Below are positions 1 through 8,189 of a stretch of DNA of 64,000 nt, in pieces. Location: the NCBI GenBank assembly GCA_964540515.1, contig CAZIMS010000002.1, forward strand, positions 1 through 64,000. Reading direction: 5' to 3'. Position 1 is the first letter of the stretch. Every line of letters starts with the position of its first letter. The position numbers and the translations under genes are program-made. Source of the stretch: JAOAGA01 sp964540515 (GTDB lineage: Bacteria > CALINM01). The notes beneath the pieces are model-generated. The model did not search any database. It had not been told where the DNA came from and saw only the letters and a program-made list of their open reading frames with translations.

Positions 1-184
1 ATATGCAGTCCCCTTTGAGAAGCCTGACTGAATGTTCGGGGTTATCATAATAGATTGTGAAAGTTTTTTTACCGTTGCAGCTGTATGAAGCTGTCTCTTC
101 AGATACGTAAAAATCTAATGGATTTTCATTTGCCATTATATATGTTTCGCTTTTTTGGGTAGCTTTAGTTTTCTTATTTGACAT
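1..184 (-). CDS. Hypothetical protein, N-terminal part (continues beyond the window edge)
   Basis: An open frame reads leftward from an ATG at 184 off the window end, giving 61 residues. An in-frame stop just upstream (188-190) supports this start, but there is no clear Shine-Dalgarno sequence. The N-terminus is lysine/threonine-rich and hydrophilic (MSNKKTKATQKSE), with no signal peptide or membrane segment visible. I do not recognise the family. It lies next to insertion-sequence debris, so it may be an accessory gene or itself a remnant; the missing C-terminal part would be needed to decide. Confidence 0.45.
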   Translation of the reverse strand, partial: MSNKKTKATQKSETYIMANENPLDFYVSEETASYSCNGKKTFTIYYDNPEHSVRLLKGDCI

Positions 185-235
185 AGATTAATTTTAGTAG
201 TAGTGACATCTCATTTTCAATGTTTATTTTTGGGC

Positions 236-280
236 TGTCAAGCCAAAATGAAAATGTCCTGTTTTCACCAAAATGGGAGG
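236..280. mobile_element. Possible IS21-family terminal sequence (remnant)
   Basis: The stretch begins TGTCAAGCC and continues through AAAATGAAAATGTCC and GTTTTCACCAAAATG. This is the style of the multiple-repeat termini of IS21-family elements. No istA/istB gene is present, so at most it is an abandoned end. Recognition is by resemblance only. Confidence 0.25.
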
Positions 281-287
281 TTAAAAT

Positions 288-450
288 AAAATTGTGTCTG
301 ATTTATACTTGTAGGGCAGGTATTTGGAAATGAGTAAAACTAAGAAAAATAATACCACAGTTGATAAAAAAATCCAAAAATGCCTAAGTAACATAGTTCA
401 TGAACATAGGCAGATTTTTAATAGTAGGTTTGCAGAGTAGACACAATTTT
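288..450. mobile_element. 163-bp element bounded by 12-bp perfect inverted repeats (IS remnant or MITE-like)
   Basis: AAAATTGTGTCT at 288-299 is the exact inverted complement of AGACACAATTTT at 439-450. The right end continues CTTGACAAG, resembling the right ends of IS256-family elements. Inside is a 36-codon frame (330-440) starting MSKTKKNNTT whose TAG stop overlaps the right repeat, as is common when a transposase gene runs to the element end. A fragment of IS256-type transposase coding sequence abuts it on the other strand. The best reading is an internally deleted, non-autonomous IS256-type element. Confidence 0.45.
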
Positions 451-460
451 CTTGACAAGT

Positions 461-571
461 ACCGCCAAATAAAGAAGCCAGCTTCCTGTCATAATAACCA
501 TTAGCCTTGTTTTCTATGTTGTTTTTAAAATGCATTTGCCGCTCATCCCTGTCCTTAATTTTAAAACATAT
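461..571 (-). pseudogene. Fragment of an IS256/mutator-type transposase gene
   Basis: On the minus strand this short frame encodes a peptide containing KDRDERQMHFKNN, then NKANGYYDRKLASLFGG. The motif N-[GR]-x-x-NGYY-x-R-x-L is characteristic of the N-terminal region of IS256-family (mutator-type) transposases, where it normally continues into a conserved VPR(T/D)R segment. Here the frame breaks just after LFGG at the boundary of the inverted-repeat element (288-450). Upstream it is closed by a stop at 572-574. No catalytic DDE part remains, so the gene is dead. Family assignment is from the motif; the frame is directly visible. Confidence 0.55.
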
Positions 572-655
572 TCAATTTTATTTCAGCCTTTTATAACTAT
601 TAAAAATGTTGCAATTAAACAATTCAGAGGGTTAGATAAATTGTTAGCTGATATT

Positions 656-1498
656 TTATAGGTTAACTCTTAATTTTTTTACTAAAAACTCAGGGTGATA
701 GGACTGCTTTGATAATCTTAAATTTTCCTTATCAAGGTCCTGTTCAAAATTAAGATATGTATATTTATCAGGTAAAACCTCTGCAAAGCTATGGAGTATG
801 TATTGGTAGATGCCTTTATACTTTGTCAAACCCTTAGCAAAGTGAAGTAAAAAAACATCTTCTCCCCGCTCTTCTCCTATGATAAAACCCGCAGGGTCAT
901 CACTTACGTAATAGATTATACCGCAGATAGAAAGCTCATCATATAACTCAAAGGCTGTAAGCAAAGGGTAATAATCTGTTTCTTCCTTTTTCTGGCCTGA
1001 ATCTTTCTGCCATTCTTCAAGTATATATTTTACGTCATTCATTGTCTCTTTTGTTAGAGCCTTAGCAGAAGATGTATATTCTTTTAGAAAGAAATTAAGG
1101 AGATTTTTTTTACTATGTAAAGATTTTCCAGAATAGGTTTTTATCTTTTCCTTAAGGTATATGTAGTCAGAATCTCCTTCACGATGGTAGATTTTTATAT
1201 TATCTAAAGCTTCGACCCATCTTTCATCAACAGGAAAGATAAAATCAAATCCCTTTGATATCTCCTTTAGATAATCTAAATCTATCTCCTTTAATGATTT
1301 TGTTGGCATTAGATAGGTATAGTTATCATAACTGAGTCCCTTGATAAAAACCTCTCTATCAATTAAAACTTCGTATTTATGTACCTCTTTAAATAAAAAA
1401 AGATTGGCAAAGCTATACTCCGATATCTTAGTATCAAGAGATTTAAATCTGCTCTGTAATAAATCTTTATGTTTTATAGACAGTGGCTCCATTATCAT
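656..1498 (-). CDS. DUF2156 (phosphatidylglycerol lysyltransferase C-terminal-like) protein
   Basis: This 280-residue soluble protein begins MIMEPLSIKHKDLL and has the layout of DUF2156 proteins: an N-terminal half with the aromatic stretch YSFANLFLFKEVHKYEV and a second GNAT-like half with GFIIGEERGEDVFLLHFAKG. The family shares a fold with the aminoacyl-transfer domain of lysylphosphatidylglycerol synthase, but this member has no membrane domain. Its substrate is unknown. The ATG at 1498 overlaps the TGA of the upstream ComM-like gene (ATGA), implying translational coupling. It is the last gene of a three-gene minus-strand run, and transposon debris begins right after its stop. Family is fairly sure, function is not. 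Confidence 0.7.
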   Translation of the reverse strand: MIMEPLSIKHKDLLQSRFKSLDTKISEYSFANLFLFKEVHKYEVLIDREVFIKGLSYDNYTYLMPTKSLKEIDLDYLKEISKGFDFIFPVDERWVEALDNIKIYHREGDSDYIYLKEKIKTYSGKSLHSKKNLLNFFLKEYTSSAKALTKETMNDVKYILEEWQKDSGQKKEETDYYPLLTAFELYDELSICGIIYYVSDDPAGFIIGEERGEDVFLLHFAKGLTKYKGIYQYILHSFAEVLPDKYTYLNFEQDLDKENLRLSKQSYHPEFLVKKLRVNL

Positions 1499-3009
1499 AG
1501 GTAACTTTTGTCCATCCCCCTTAAGTTTATTGCTTCTGCCAGATGATGTGACTGGATATTTTCAACCCCATCAAGGTCTGCTATGGTTCTTGCAATTTTT
1601 AATATCTTGTTATAGCTTCTTGCAGAGAATTTAAATTTTTCAACCACACTATCTAATAGATCCTGTGAGGAGACATCAAGATGACAAAACTTTTTTATCA
1701 TTGTAGGAGTTATTCTACTATTATAGTAGTTTTCTTTAATAAACCTTTTTTTTTGTATCTCCCTTGCTTTTATAATCCTCTCTCTAATTTTTTCTGAGGT
1801 CTCTTCAGAATTAGTTTTTTTTAGCTCCTTTAAGGGTACACGGGGCAACTCAATGTGTATGTCAATCCTATCAAGGATAGGACCTGAGAGCTTTTTTCTG
1901 TACTTAAGTATCTGACTATAGGAACAGCTACAGGGCTTACTTTCGTCACCATAATAACCACAGGGACAGGGGTTCATAGCTGAAACAAGTAAGAAATCTG
2001 CAGGATACTGGACGGTTTGGGAAGCCCTTGAGACTATAACTTTTCCTTCTTCCAGAGGTTGTCTTAGGGCCTCAATTACAGGTCTTTTGAACTCAGGAAA
2101 CTCATCTAAAAACAAAACGCCATTGTGGGCAAGAGATATCTCTCCAGGTTTTGGGGTTGTTCCGCCTCCTACTATTGCAATCTCACTTGCTGTATGGTGG
2201 GGAGATCTAAAGGGTCTAATAAGAATCGGCGTGTCCTTTTCCAATAATCCAGAGGAGCTATATATCATCGTAGTCTCAAGGGACTCTTCTATGGTCATAG
2301 GTGGCATAATTGTTGGTAGCCTCATGGCAAGCATAGTTTTTCCTGAGCCTGGTGGACCAATCATCAAGATATTATGTTTTCCTGCAACGGCTATCTCAAT
2401 TGCCCTTTTTGCATAGGCCTGGCCTAATACATCAGATAAATCTAACTGATAATCCTGTTTAATGCTAAAATCTTTTTTTTCAGCCCTTTTAATCTGAAAA
2501 TCACCTTTAAGAAAGCCAGCCACTTCTAAGATATGTTTTACTGGATAGATAGGTATATCAACAAAGTATGAGACCTCTAATACGTTGTCTTCTGGTATGA
2601 TAATACCCTTTAAGTTTAATTTCTTTGTTAGAAAGGCTGATGATAAAACCCCCTTAGCCCTTCTAATCTCACCGTTTAGAGATAGCTCACCGGCAATTAA
2701 ATAACTACTTAGTTTAGTCTTATCAATATTAATACCTTCTGAGATTATTGAGATAGCTATGGGTAGATCAAAGGAGGTGCCTTCTTTTCTTAGGTCTGCA
2801 GGAGCTAAGTTTATGGTAATTCTATGCTCAGGGAATGGTAGTTGAGAGTTTTTTATGGCTGATCTAATTCTCTCTTTACTTTCTTTAACTGTGTTTTCCG
2901 GTAAACCTACTATATTAAAAGCAGGCAAACCATGAGATATATCACATTCAACCTCTACAAGTTTTGCTTCAATCCCTATTAGTGTATAGGTAAGGGTCTT
3001 ATAAACCAT
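1495..3009 (-). CDS. comM: YifB/ComM-family Mg-chelatase-like AAA+ ATPase
   Basis: The 504-residue protein has the full ComM/YifB layout. An N-terminal Lon-protease-like domain (about 1-170, with HGLPAFNIVGLP and LAPADLRKEGTSFDLP) is followed by an AAA+ module with Walker A GPPGSGKTM near residues 218-226 and Walker B VLFLDEFPEF near 298-307. A Cys-rich loop (NPCPCGYYG...KPCSC, about 346-363) and a C-terminal Mg-chelatase helical domain complete it. ComM of naturally competent bacteria is a hexameric helicase promoting branch migration during integration of transformed DNA. The family is widespread in non-competent species too, so the role here is inferred. The ATG at 3009 follows the TAA of the small upstream gene without a gap. 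Confidence 0.88.
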   Translation of the reverse strand: MVYKTLTYTLIGIEAKLVEVECDISHGLPAFNIVGLPENTVKESKERIRSAIKNSQLPFPEHRITINLAPADLRKEGTSFDLPIAISIISEGINIDKTKLSSYLIAGELSLNGEIRRAKGVLSSAFLTKKLNLKGIIIPEDNVLEVSYFVDIPIYPVKHILEVAGFLKGDFQIKRAEKKDFSIKQDYQLDLSDVLGQAYAKRAIEIAVAGKHNILMIGPPGSGKTMLAMRLPTIMPPMTIEESLETTMIYSSSGLLEKDTPILIRPFRSPHHTASEIAIVGGGTTPKPGEISLAHNGVLFLDEFPEFKRPVIEALRQPLEEGKVIVSRASQTVQYPADFLLVSAMNPCPCGYYGDESKPCSCSYSQILKYRKKLSGPILDRIDIHIELPRVPLKELKKTNSEETSEKIRERIIKAREIQKKRFIKENYYNSRITPTMIKKFCHLDVSSQDLLDSVVEKFKFSARSYNKILKIARTIADLDGVENIQSHHLAEAINLRGMDKSYL

Positions 3010-3177
3010 TTACTCACTGCTTCCATCTTCTATATTTTCGCCGCTTTTGTAGTCTTTTCTTTTAAGAGCTAAGTAACAGGAAGGACATACAAGGAGCTCC
3101 TTTCCCTCGTCACTAAAATATTTAAAGCTTCCCTCATTGTCTTCCATCATTTTGCCACAAACATCGCAGTTTTTCAT
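3010..3177 (-). CDS. Small two-CxxC zinc-binding protein
   Basis: This 55-residue protein starts MKNCDVCGKMM and carries two CxxC pairs (CDVC near the N-terminus, CPSC about 30 residues later), the pattern of a treble-clef or zinc-ribbon knuckle. The C-terminus is acidic. I chose the ATG at 3177 rather than the in-frame ATG at 3192, because the sequence between them contains a strong Shine-Dalgarno stretch (GGAGGGG) correctly placed for the second ATG. The stop codon abuts the comM start, so the two are co-translated. Similar mini zinc proteins are often annotated as FmdB-like or regulatory. No specific function can be assigned. Confidence 0.72.
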   Translation of the reverse strand: MKNCDVCGKMMEDNEGSFKYFSDEGKELLVCPSCYLALKRKDYKSGENIEDGSSE

Positions 3178-3251
3178 TTTATACCCCTCCATTACCTAAT
3201 TATTTTTAAACATTTTTACTATTTCTTTTTCTTCTGACTGTTCCTTTATAG

Positions 3252-3282
3252 TATAATATTTTACCAAAAAAATTAAAGGGGT
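3252..3282 (+). promoter_or_regulatory. Promoter -10 element and ribosome-binding site of the aminotransferase gene
   Basis: A perfect TATAAT lies at 3252-3257, and AAAGGGGTG at 3276-3282 forms the ribosome-binding site 6-8 nt before the ATG at 3288. No good -35 hexamer is visible at 17 bp. The Shine-Dalgarno placement decides for ATG 3288 over the in-frame TTG at 3285. Confidence 0.5.
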
Positions 3283-3287
3283 GTTTG

Positions 3288-4427
3288 ATGAAGGTACCTT
3301 TATTAGATCTTAAGGCACAATATGCAAAGCTTAGAGAAGAAATTGAGCCAGTGGTAAAGAGTATAATAGAAGAACAGAGATTTATTCTTGGTAAGGAGCT
3401 AACTGATTTTGAGACAAATATAGCTAATTACATAGGTTCTAAGTATGCTTTAGGGGTATCTTCTGGGACTGATGCTATCTTGATATCACTTATGGCATTA
3501 GATATTGGTTATGGAGATTATGTTGCTACTACAACCTTTAGTTTTTTTGCTACAGCAGGTTGTATTGCAAGAGTTGGAGCGATACCTGTTTTTGTAGATA
3601 TAGAAGAAGAAAGTTTTAATATTGATTGTAACTCCCTCGAAGAGGTTCTCAAAAAATATAAAATTAAATCGGTCATACCTGTTCATCTTTTTGGACAAGT
3701 GGCTGATATGGATGGGCTTTTGAGTTTAAAAAAGAAGTACGGCTTTAGCCTAATTGAAGACTCTGCTCAGTCTATAGGTGCCCAGTATAAAGATGGTACA
3801 TCATCAGGCAATTTTGGAGAGACTGGGTGTTTCTCCTTCTTCCCAAGCAAAAATTTAGGGGGCTTTGGTGATGGTGGGCTTGTAACGACTAATGATGATA
3901 AACTATACGAGAAGCTCCATTCGTTAAGAAATCATGGGAGCAAGGTTAAGTATTACCACGACTTTGTTGGTGGTAATTTTAGATTAGACAATTTACAGGC
4001 AGCGATACTTAATATTAAGTTAAAGTATCTTGAAGATTGGCATGAAGGCAGAAGAAGAAATGCAGAAAAATATAATAAACTTTTTAAGGAGAAAGGTCTT
4101 TTAGATTTTGTAAAGACACCTAAGGCACTTTATAAAGATAGTACTGTAAAAAATTATCACATATATAATCAGTATGTAATAAGGGTAAAGGGCAGGGATA
4201 ACTTAAGAAGCTATCTTACAGAGAAGGGAGTTGGTTGTGAGGTCTATTATCCACTGCCTTTCCATCTACAAAAGTGTTTCAACTATCTAGGATGCAAAGA
4301 GGGAGACTTTCCTGTTGCTGAGGAGGCAGCAAAAGAGGTTTTAGCAATTCCTGTATTTCCAGAGCTAAGGGACGATCAGATTGAGTATGTAGTTGATACG
4401 ATCATGTCCTTCTACATAAAGGGCTGA
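3288..4427 (+). CDS. DegT/DnrJ/EryC1-family PLP-dependent sugar aminotransferase
   Basis: This 379-residue protein has the fold-type I signature of nucleotide-sugar aminotransferases. It has SSGTDAILISLMAL near residues 58-71 for cofactor phosphate contact, EDSAQ (Asp about 158) for the pyridine nitrogen, and FFPSKNLGGFGDGG with the Schiff-base lysine near 188. The family transfers an amino group, usually from glutamate, to keto-sugar nucleotides for surface polysaccharide or glycan synthesis. The phrase VPLLDLKAQY and the overall layout resemble WbpE/WlbC/PglE-type enzymes acting on UDP-linked 3- or 4-keto sugars. The exact sugar cannot be told from sequence. A heptosyltransferase gene follows, consistent with an envelope-glycan role. 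Confidence 0.88.
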   Translation: MKVPLLDLKAQYAKLREEIEPVVKSIIEEQRFILGKELTDFETNIANYIGSKYALGVSSGTDAILISLMALDIGYGDYVATTTFSFFATAGCIARVGAIPVFVDIEEESFNIDCNSLEEVLKKYKIKSVIPVHLFGQVADMDGLLSLKKKYGFSLIEDSAQSIGAQYKDGTSSGNFGETGCFSFFPSKNLGGFGDGGLVTTNDDKLYEKLHSLRNHGSKVKYYHDFVGGNFRLDNLQAAILNIKLKYLEDWHEGRRRNAEKYNKLFKEKGLLDFVKTPKALYKDSTVKNYHIYNQYVIRVKGRDNLRSYLTEKGVGCEVYYPLPFHLQKCFNYLGCKEGDFPVAEEAAKEVLAIPVFPELRDDQIEYVVDTIMSFYIKG

Positions 4428-4453
4428 TAAAAGCTTTTTTATAGCTTTTTATC
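4426..4453 (+). other. AT-rich hairpin between aminotransferase and heptosyltransferase genes
   Basis: GATAAAAGC at 4426-4434 pairs with GCTTTTTATC at 4444-4453 around a U-rich loop. It overlaps the aminotransferase stop. It has no following T-run, so it is at best a weak attenuator or mRNA-processing element. Confidence 0.3.
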
Positions 4454-4464
4454 TGTCGTAAACT

Positions 4465-5475
4465 ATGAGAATACTTATCGTTAAAATGAGCTCTTTAGGG
4501 GATATTATTCATACCATTCCCCTGGTAAGAATTTTCAAAAAATATTATAACAATGCCCAGATTGATTGGGTGGTTAATGAAAATTATGAAACATTATTAA
4601 AGGGTAATCCAGATATATCTGAAGTTATACCCTTCAAAAGAAAAAAATGGTTATCACCAACAAGTTTTTTTAAAAGCCTTTTTGCGTTAAAAAAGTTTTC
4701 TTTCTACCTCAAAGAAAAGAAATATGATTATGTAATAGACCTTCAGGGTCTATTTAAAAGCATACTCGTAGTATTAATGGCTGGTGGTAAAAAAAATATA
4801 GGATTCTCAAATCCAAGAGAGCCTGTATCTTTTTTTTACGATGAGAAGATAGAAGGGGACTTTTCAAAACATGCCATATATCGATATCTATCCCTTTTAA
4901 AGGTATTTAATATAGATTGGATAGAAGAAGACATCGAGTTTTTTATCCCTCTTTCGGAGGAAGATAGAAGATATGTGGAGAAATCACTACAGGAGATGGG
5001 ATTAGAGCTTAATAAATATGCGGTTTTTGCACCCTTTTCAAGATGGAAGACTAAGATGTGGGATCATAAAAGATTTGGTGAGCTTGCTACTATCCTTGAA
5101 GAAAAGGGGATACCCGTAATCTTTACCGGAGATAGAGAGGAGAAACTTGTCTTTGAGCCCAAAAGAAACCTTATAGGAAGATTGTCAATAAATCAGCTCT
5201 ATTATTTAATGAAAAACTCTCTCTTTGTATTAACCTGTGATTCAGGGGCTATGCATATTGCCTCTGCTAGTGGTACAAAAATTTTTGCCCTTTTTGGACC
5301 TACTTCAAGTGAAAGGACAGGTCCCTTTAGTATAAGAGGGGATGCAACTATTATTAAGAAAGAAGGTGTTAAATGTGCACCCTGCTTTAAAAGAGAATGT
5401 AGATACTCTATGGAGTGCCTTGATATATCTGTAAATGAGGTGTACGATTGCATTAAAAAGAAAGTAGTAATATAA
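4465..5475 (+). CDS. waaC: Glycosyltransferase family 9, lipopolysaccharide heptosyltransferase I-like
   Basis: The 336-residue GT9 protein begins MRILIVKMSSLGDIIHTIPL, the typical heptosyltransferase I start, where the Gly-Asp pair is part of the acceptor site. The C-terminal donor-binding half contains FAPFSRWKTKMWDHKRFGELA, GRLSINQLYYLM and the ADP-heptose-binding stretch TCDSGAMHIASASGTKIFALFGPTSSERTGP. The enzyme would add L-glycero-D-manno-heptose to Kdo2-lipid A on the cytoplasmic face of the inner membrane. A C-terminal group of four cysteines (CAPCFKREC, MEC) is common in thermophile and delta-type homologues. No Shine-Dalgarno is evident, and it probably relies on the upstream transcript. 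Subtype I rather than II or III is likely but not certain. Confidence 0.8.
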   Translation: MRILIVKMSSLGDIIHTIPLVRIFKKYYNNAQIDWVVNENYETLLKGNPDISEVIPFKRKKWLSPTSFFKSLFALKKFSFYLKEKKYDYVIDLQGLFKSILVVLMAGGKKNIGFSNPREPVSFFYDEKIEGDFSKHAIYRYLSLLKVFNIDWIEEDIEFFIPLSEEDRRYVEKSLQEMGLELNKYAVFAPFSRWKTKMWDHKRFGELATILEEKGIPVIFTGDREEKLVFEPKRNLIGRLSINQLYYLMKNSLFVLTCDSGAMHIASASGTKIFALFGPTSSERTGPFSIRGDATIIKKEGVKCAPCFKRECRYSMECLDISVNEVYDCIKKKVVI

Positions 5476-5481
5476 AAATTT

Positions 5482-6789
5482 ATGAAGCCAGTAATTGTAA
5501 TTGTTGGAAGACCCAATGTAGGCAAATCAACACTATTTAATGCCATTATAGGTCAGAAAAGGGCGATAGTGGAGGACTATCCTGGTGTTACAAGAGACAG
5601 AAACTACGCAGATTTTGACTATAAAGGAAAAAGCTATACCCTTGTTGATACTGGTGGTTTTTTTGTTCATGCAGAGGAGCCAATATTAAGAGAGATTAAA
5701 AAGCAGGTTACCGTAGCTATTGAAGAGGCTGATGCTATCATAGCGCTCTTTGATGGTAAAGATGGGTTAAACCCCCTTGATAAAGAAATTGTTAATTTTC
5801 TTAGGATATATAACAAACCTGTCTTTTATGTCGTAAATAAGATTGACCACCAAAGTCATAGCGATAGGATAGTCGATTTTTATGCCCTTGGCGTAAAAAA
5901 GATATATAGACTTTCAGCAGAACATCATATTGGTTTAGATGAGCTTTTAGAAGATATAACAGGGCAAGTAATTAGCGAAGAGGTTGCTGAAGAGAGCTAT
6001 GATGCAAAAATTGCCATATTAGGCAAACCAAATGTTGGTAAATCCTCTCTTATAAATGCTCTACTTGGTTATGAGAGGGCTATAGTAAGTGATATCCCAG
6101 GAACTACAAGGGATGCTATAGATACAGTTGTTAATATTGGGAAGAAAAGATATCTTTTTATAGATACTGCAGGTATAAGAAGAAAGTCTCGCATATCCTT
6201 AAAATTAGAAAAGTTTTCAATAATGGAAGCCATAAGAGCACTTGATAGGACAGATATAGCCCTTTTAGTTGTGGATGCCTATGAAGGTGTCTCAGAACAG
6301 GAGCAAAAGATTGCTGAGCTTATTAAAGATAGGGGTAAGGGCTCAATAATTTTATTAAATAAATGGGACATAATCGAAAAAAGTGATGAAAAAAGGACTT
6401 TCTATTTAGAAAAGATAAAGCAAGAGTTACCTTTTATAGATTACTCACCAAAGATCTTTATATCTGCTAAGGAAAAAATTGGTATTGAAGGTATATTCGA
6501 TAAGATAGATAGGGTATCTAAATCCTTAAAGACAAGGATATCTACAGGTATATTAAATAGAATCATAGCAGAGCTTCAGGAAAGAAACCCTCTTCCTATC
6601 TATAAAGGCAGAAGATTAAAGATTTACTATGGTACCCAACAAGATGTGCTGCCGCCACAATTTATTCTTTTTGCCAATTACCCTGTTGCTATACCGCCTG
6701 CCAGCATAAAGTACATTGAAAGAAGACTAAGGGAAAAATATAACTTTGAAGGTGCGCCCCTAAAAATAATAGTTAGAAAGAAAAGATAA
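5482..6789 (+). CDS. der: Ribosome-assembly GTPase Der (EngA)
   Basis: This 435-residue protein has the unique two-GTPase layout of Der. The first P-loop GRPNVGKST is at residues 9-17, with switch II DTGG near 57-60 and NKID near 119-122. The second P-loop GKPNVGKSS is at 181-189, with DTAG and NKWD downstream. A C-terminal KH-like domain (about 350-435) includes NPLPIYKGRRLKIYYGTQ. Der acts in maturation of the 50S subunit and is essential in most bacteria. It starts six bases after the heptosyltransferase stop without a clear ribosome-binding site. It ends 14 bases before the convergent phosphohexomutase gene, with no terminator between. Confidence 0.97.
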   Translation: MKPVIVIVGRPNVGKSTLFNAIIGQKRAIVEDYPGVTRDRNYADFDYKGKSYTLVDTGGFFVHAEEPILREIKKQVTVAIEEADAIIALFDGKDGLNPLDKEIVNFLRIYNKPVFYVVNKIDHQSHSDRIVDFYALGVKKIYRLSAEHHIGLDELLEDITGQVISEEVAEESYDAKIAILGKPNVGKSSLINALLGYERAIVSDIPGTTRDAIDTVVNIGKKRYLFIDTAGIRRKSRISLKLEKFSIMEAIRALDRTDIALLVVDAYEGVSEQEQKIAELIKDRGKGSIILLNKWDIIEKSDEKRTFYLEKIKQELPFIDYSPKIFISAKEKIGIEGIFDKIDRVSKSLKTRISTGILNRIIAELQERNPLPIYKGRRLKIYYGTQQDVLPPQFILFANYPVAIPPASIKYIERRLREKYNFEGAPLKIIVRKKR

Positions 6790-6803
6790 GTTAAGTTAAG
6801 AGT

Positions 6804-8189
6804 CTACTTAATCTCAACGCCACTCTTTTTCAAGGCTTTCCTTGCAAAAGAAAAGATTTCTTCTAGCTTTTCTGGGCTTTCCGCCTCAGCATAGACCCTT
6901 ACAACAGGCTCGGTACCAGAGACCCTGATAAGTAGAAATGAGCTTTCTGAGAGTATAAACTTTCTTCCGTCTAAAAAGTTTTTCTCTATTACTTTAAACC
7001 TTGCCACTTTATCAAAATCAATTTTATTCAATATCTCTCTTACTTTATCTTCGTTAGTGAAATGATAATCCTCTCTCTTGAAAAAGAATTTACCGTAAAT
7101 TTCTTCTACCTCTTTGTATAACTCTAATAGACTTTTTCTTTCTTCAGCGAGGATATTAAGTAATTTTAGGGCTATATATATACCATCTCTCTCTGGTATA
7201 TAGCCGTCTATAGCCATGCCGCCGCTTTCTTCACCACCAATAAGCCCTTTTTTATTTAGAAAATAAGGTACTATATTCTTGAAGCCTATGGGCACTTCGG
7301 TAAAGGGAAGATTATTTCTCTTTGCCATTACAGCAAGAAGAGATGTTGTAGATACGGTTTTTATTACCATCCCCTTCTTACCTTTCTTTAGCAGGCTATG
7401 GAGGAAAAGAGGTAGAATTTTCTGAGTTGAATAGAAGTTACCAGACTCATCAAAGGCTGCTATCCTATCGGCATCGCCATCAAAGGCGAAGGCAAGATTA
7501 AACCTTTCTTTTAAAAGTAGCTCCTTTGTATCTTTAAGATTTTCTTCTGTTGGCTCGGGATTAACACCACCAAAAGAAGGGTTTATAAAATTGTTCATCT
7601 CGTAAATCTTTAGATCAGCATCGTTAAAAAGCCCTCTTAAGATGTTTTGTCCGGCGCCGTACATAGGGTTTACTAATACTTTAAGGGAATGATGAGAAAG
7701 TGAGTTTAAAAAAGATTTTTTTAGAAAATTTTGATAGTAATCCTTAATCTTTTCATATGTTAAGGAGCCTTCTAAAGAGGGTTTATTTTTTATTTTACTC
7801 TTTGCTATTGCCTCTATGGTTGAGGAAAGTGCTGAACCACCAAAGTTTTCTTTAATTTTCACACCATTAAACTGAGGGGGGTTGTGACTTGCAGTAATCA
7901 TAATTCCAAAATTGCAAGTCCTTTTGTTAACATAAAGAGAGAGTGCAGGGCTTGGCACAAAGCTATCTGCTAAATAGGTTTTGTAACCAAAGGTTTTTGC
8001 CCTCTCGGCTATCTCAAAGGCTACTTCTTCTGAGAGAAAGCGAGTATCATATCCTATGGATACGGTGTTTAAATGGTTTTTTTTATAAAAGTACTGTAAA
8101 GCCATCTCAGCCACCTTTAAGGCACTGCTAAAGGTAAAATCTTTTCCTATGTATCCTCTAAAACCATCAGTTCCAAACTTAATCTTCAT
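6804..8189 (-). CDS. Phosphoglucomutase/phosphomannomutase family protein
   Basis: This 461-residue alpha-D-phosphohexomutase has four family signatures: the N-terminal KFGTDGFRG; the active-site serine loop TASHNPPQFNG with phospho-Ser near residue 101; the Mg-binding loop DGDADR near 237-242; and the sugar-binding GGEESGGM. The C-terminal phosphate-binding loop is RVSGTEPVVRVYAEA. It would interconvert hexose 1- and 6-phosphates for glycan precursors. Glucose versus mannose (versus glucosamine) specificity cannot be separated by eye. Its ATG lies within the 3' end of pdxA (11-bp overlap), and it closes the long minus-strand run that starts at mfd. Confidence 0.88.
   Translation of the reverse strand: MKIKFGTDGFRGYIGKDFTFSSALKVAEMALQYFYKKNHLNTVSIGYDTRFLSEEVAFEIAERAKTFGYKTYLADSFVPSPALSLYVNKRTCNFGIMITASHNPPQFNGVKIKENFGGSALSSTIEAIAKSKIKNKPSLEGSLTYEKIKDYYQNFLKKSFLNSLSHHSLKVLVNPMYGAGQNILRGLFNDADLKIYEMNNFINPSFGGVNPEPTEENLKDTKELLLKERFNLAFAFDGDADRIAAFDESGNFYSTQKILPLFLHSLLKKGKKGMVIKTVSTTSLLAVMAKRNNLPFTEVPIGFKNIVPYFLNKKGLIGGEESGGMAIDGYIPERDGIYIALKLLNILAEERKSLLELYKEVEEIYGKFFFKREDYHFTNEDKVREILNKIDFDKVARFKVIEKNFLDGRKFILSESSFLLIRVSGTEPVVRVYAEAESPEKLEEIFSFARKALKKSGVEIK

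Noticed and set aside
4426..4453. Functional terminator after the aminotransferase gene
   Set aside because: The hairpin is A/T-based, its T residues are in the loop and stem rather than after it, and the heptosyltransferase gene has no promoter of its own nearby.
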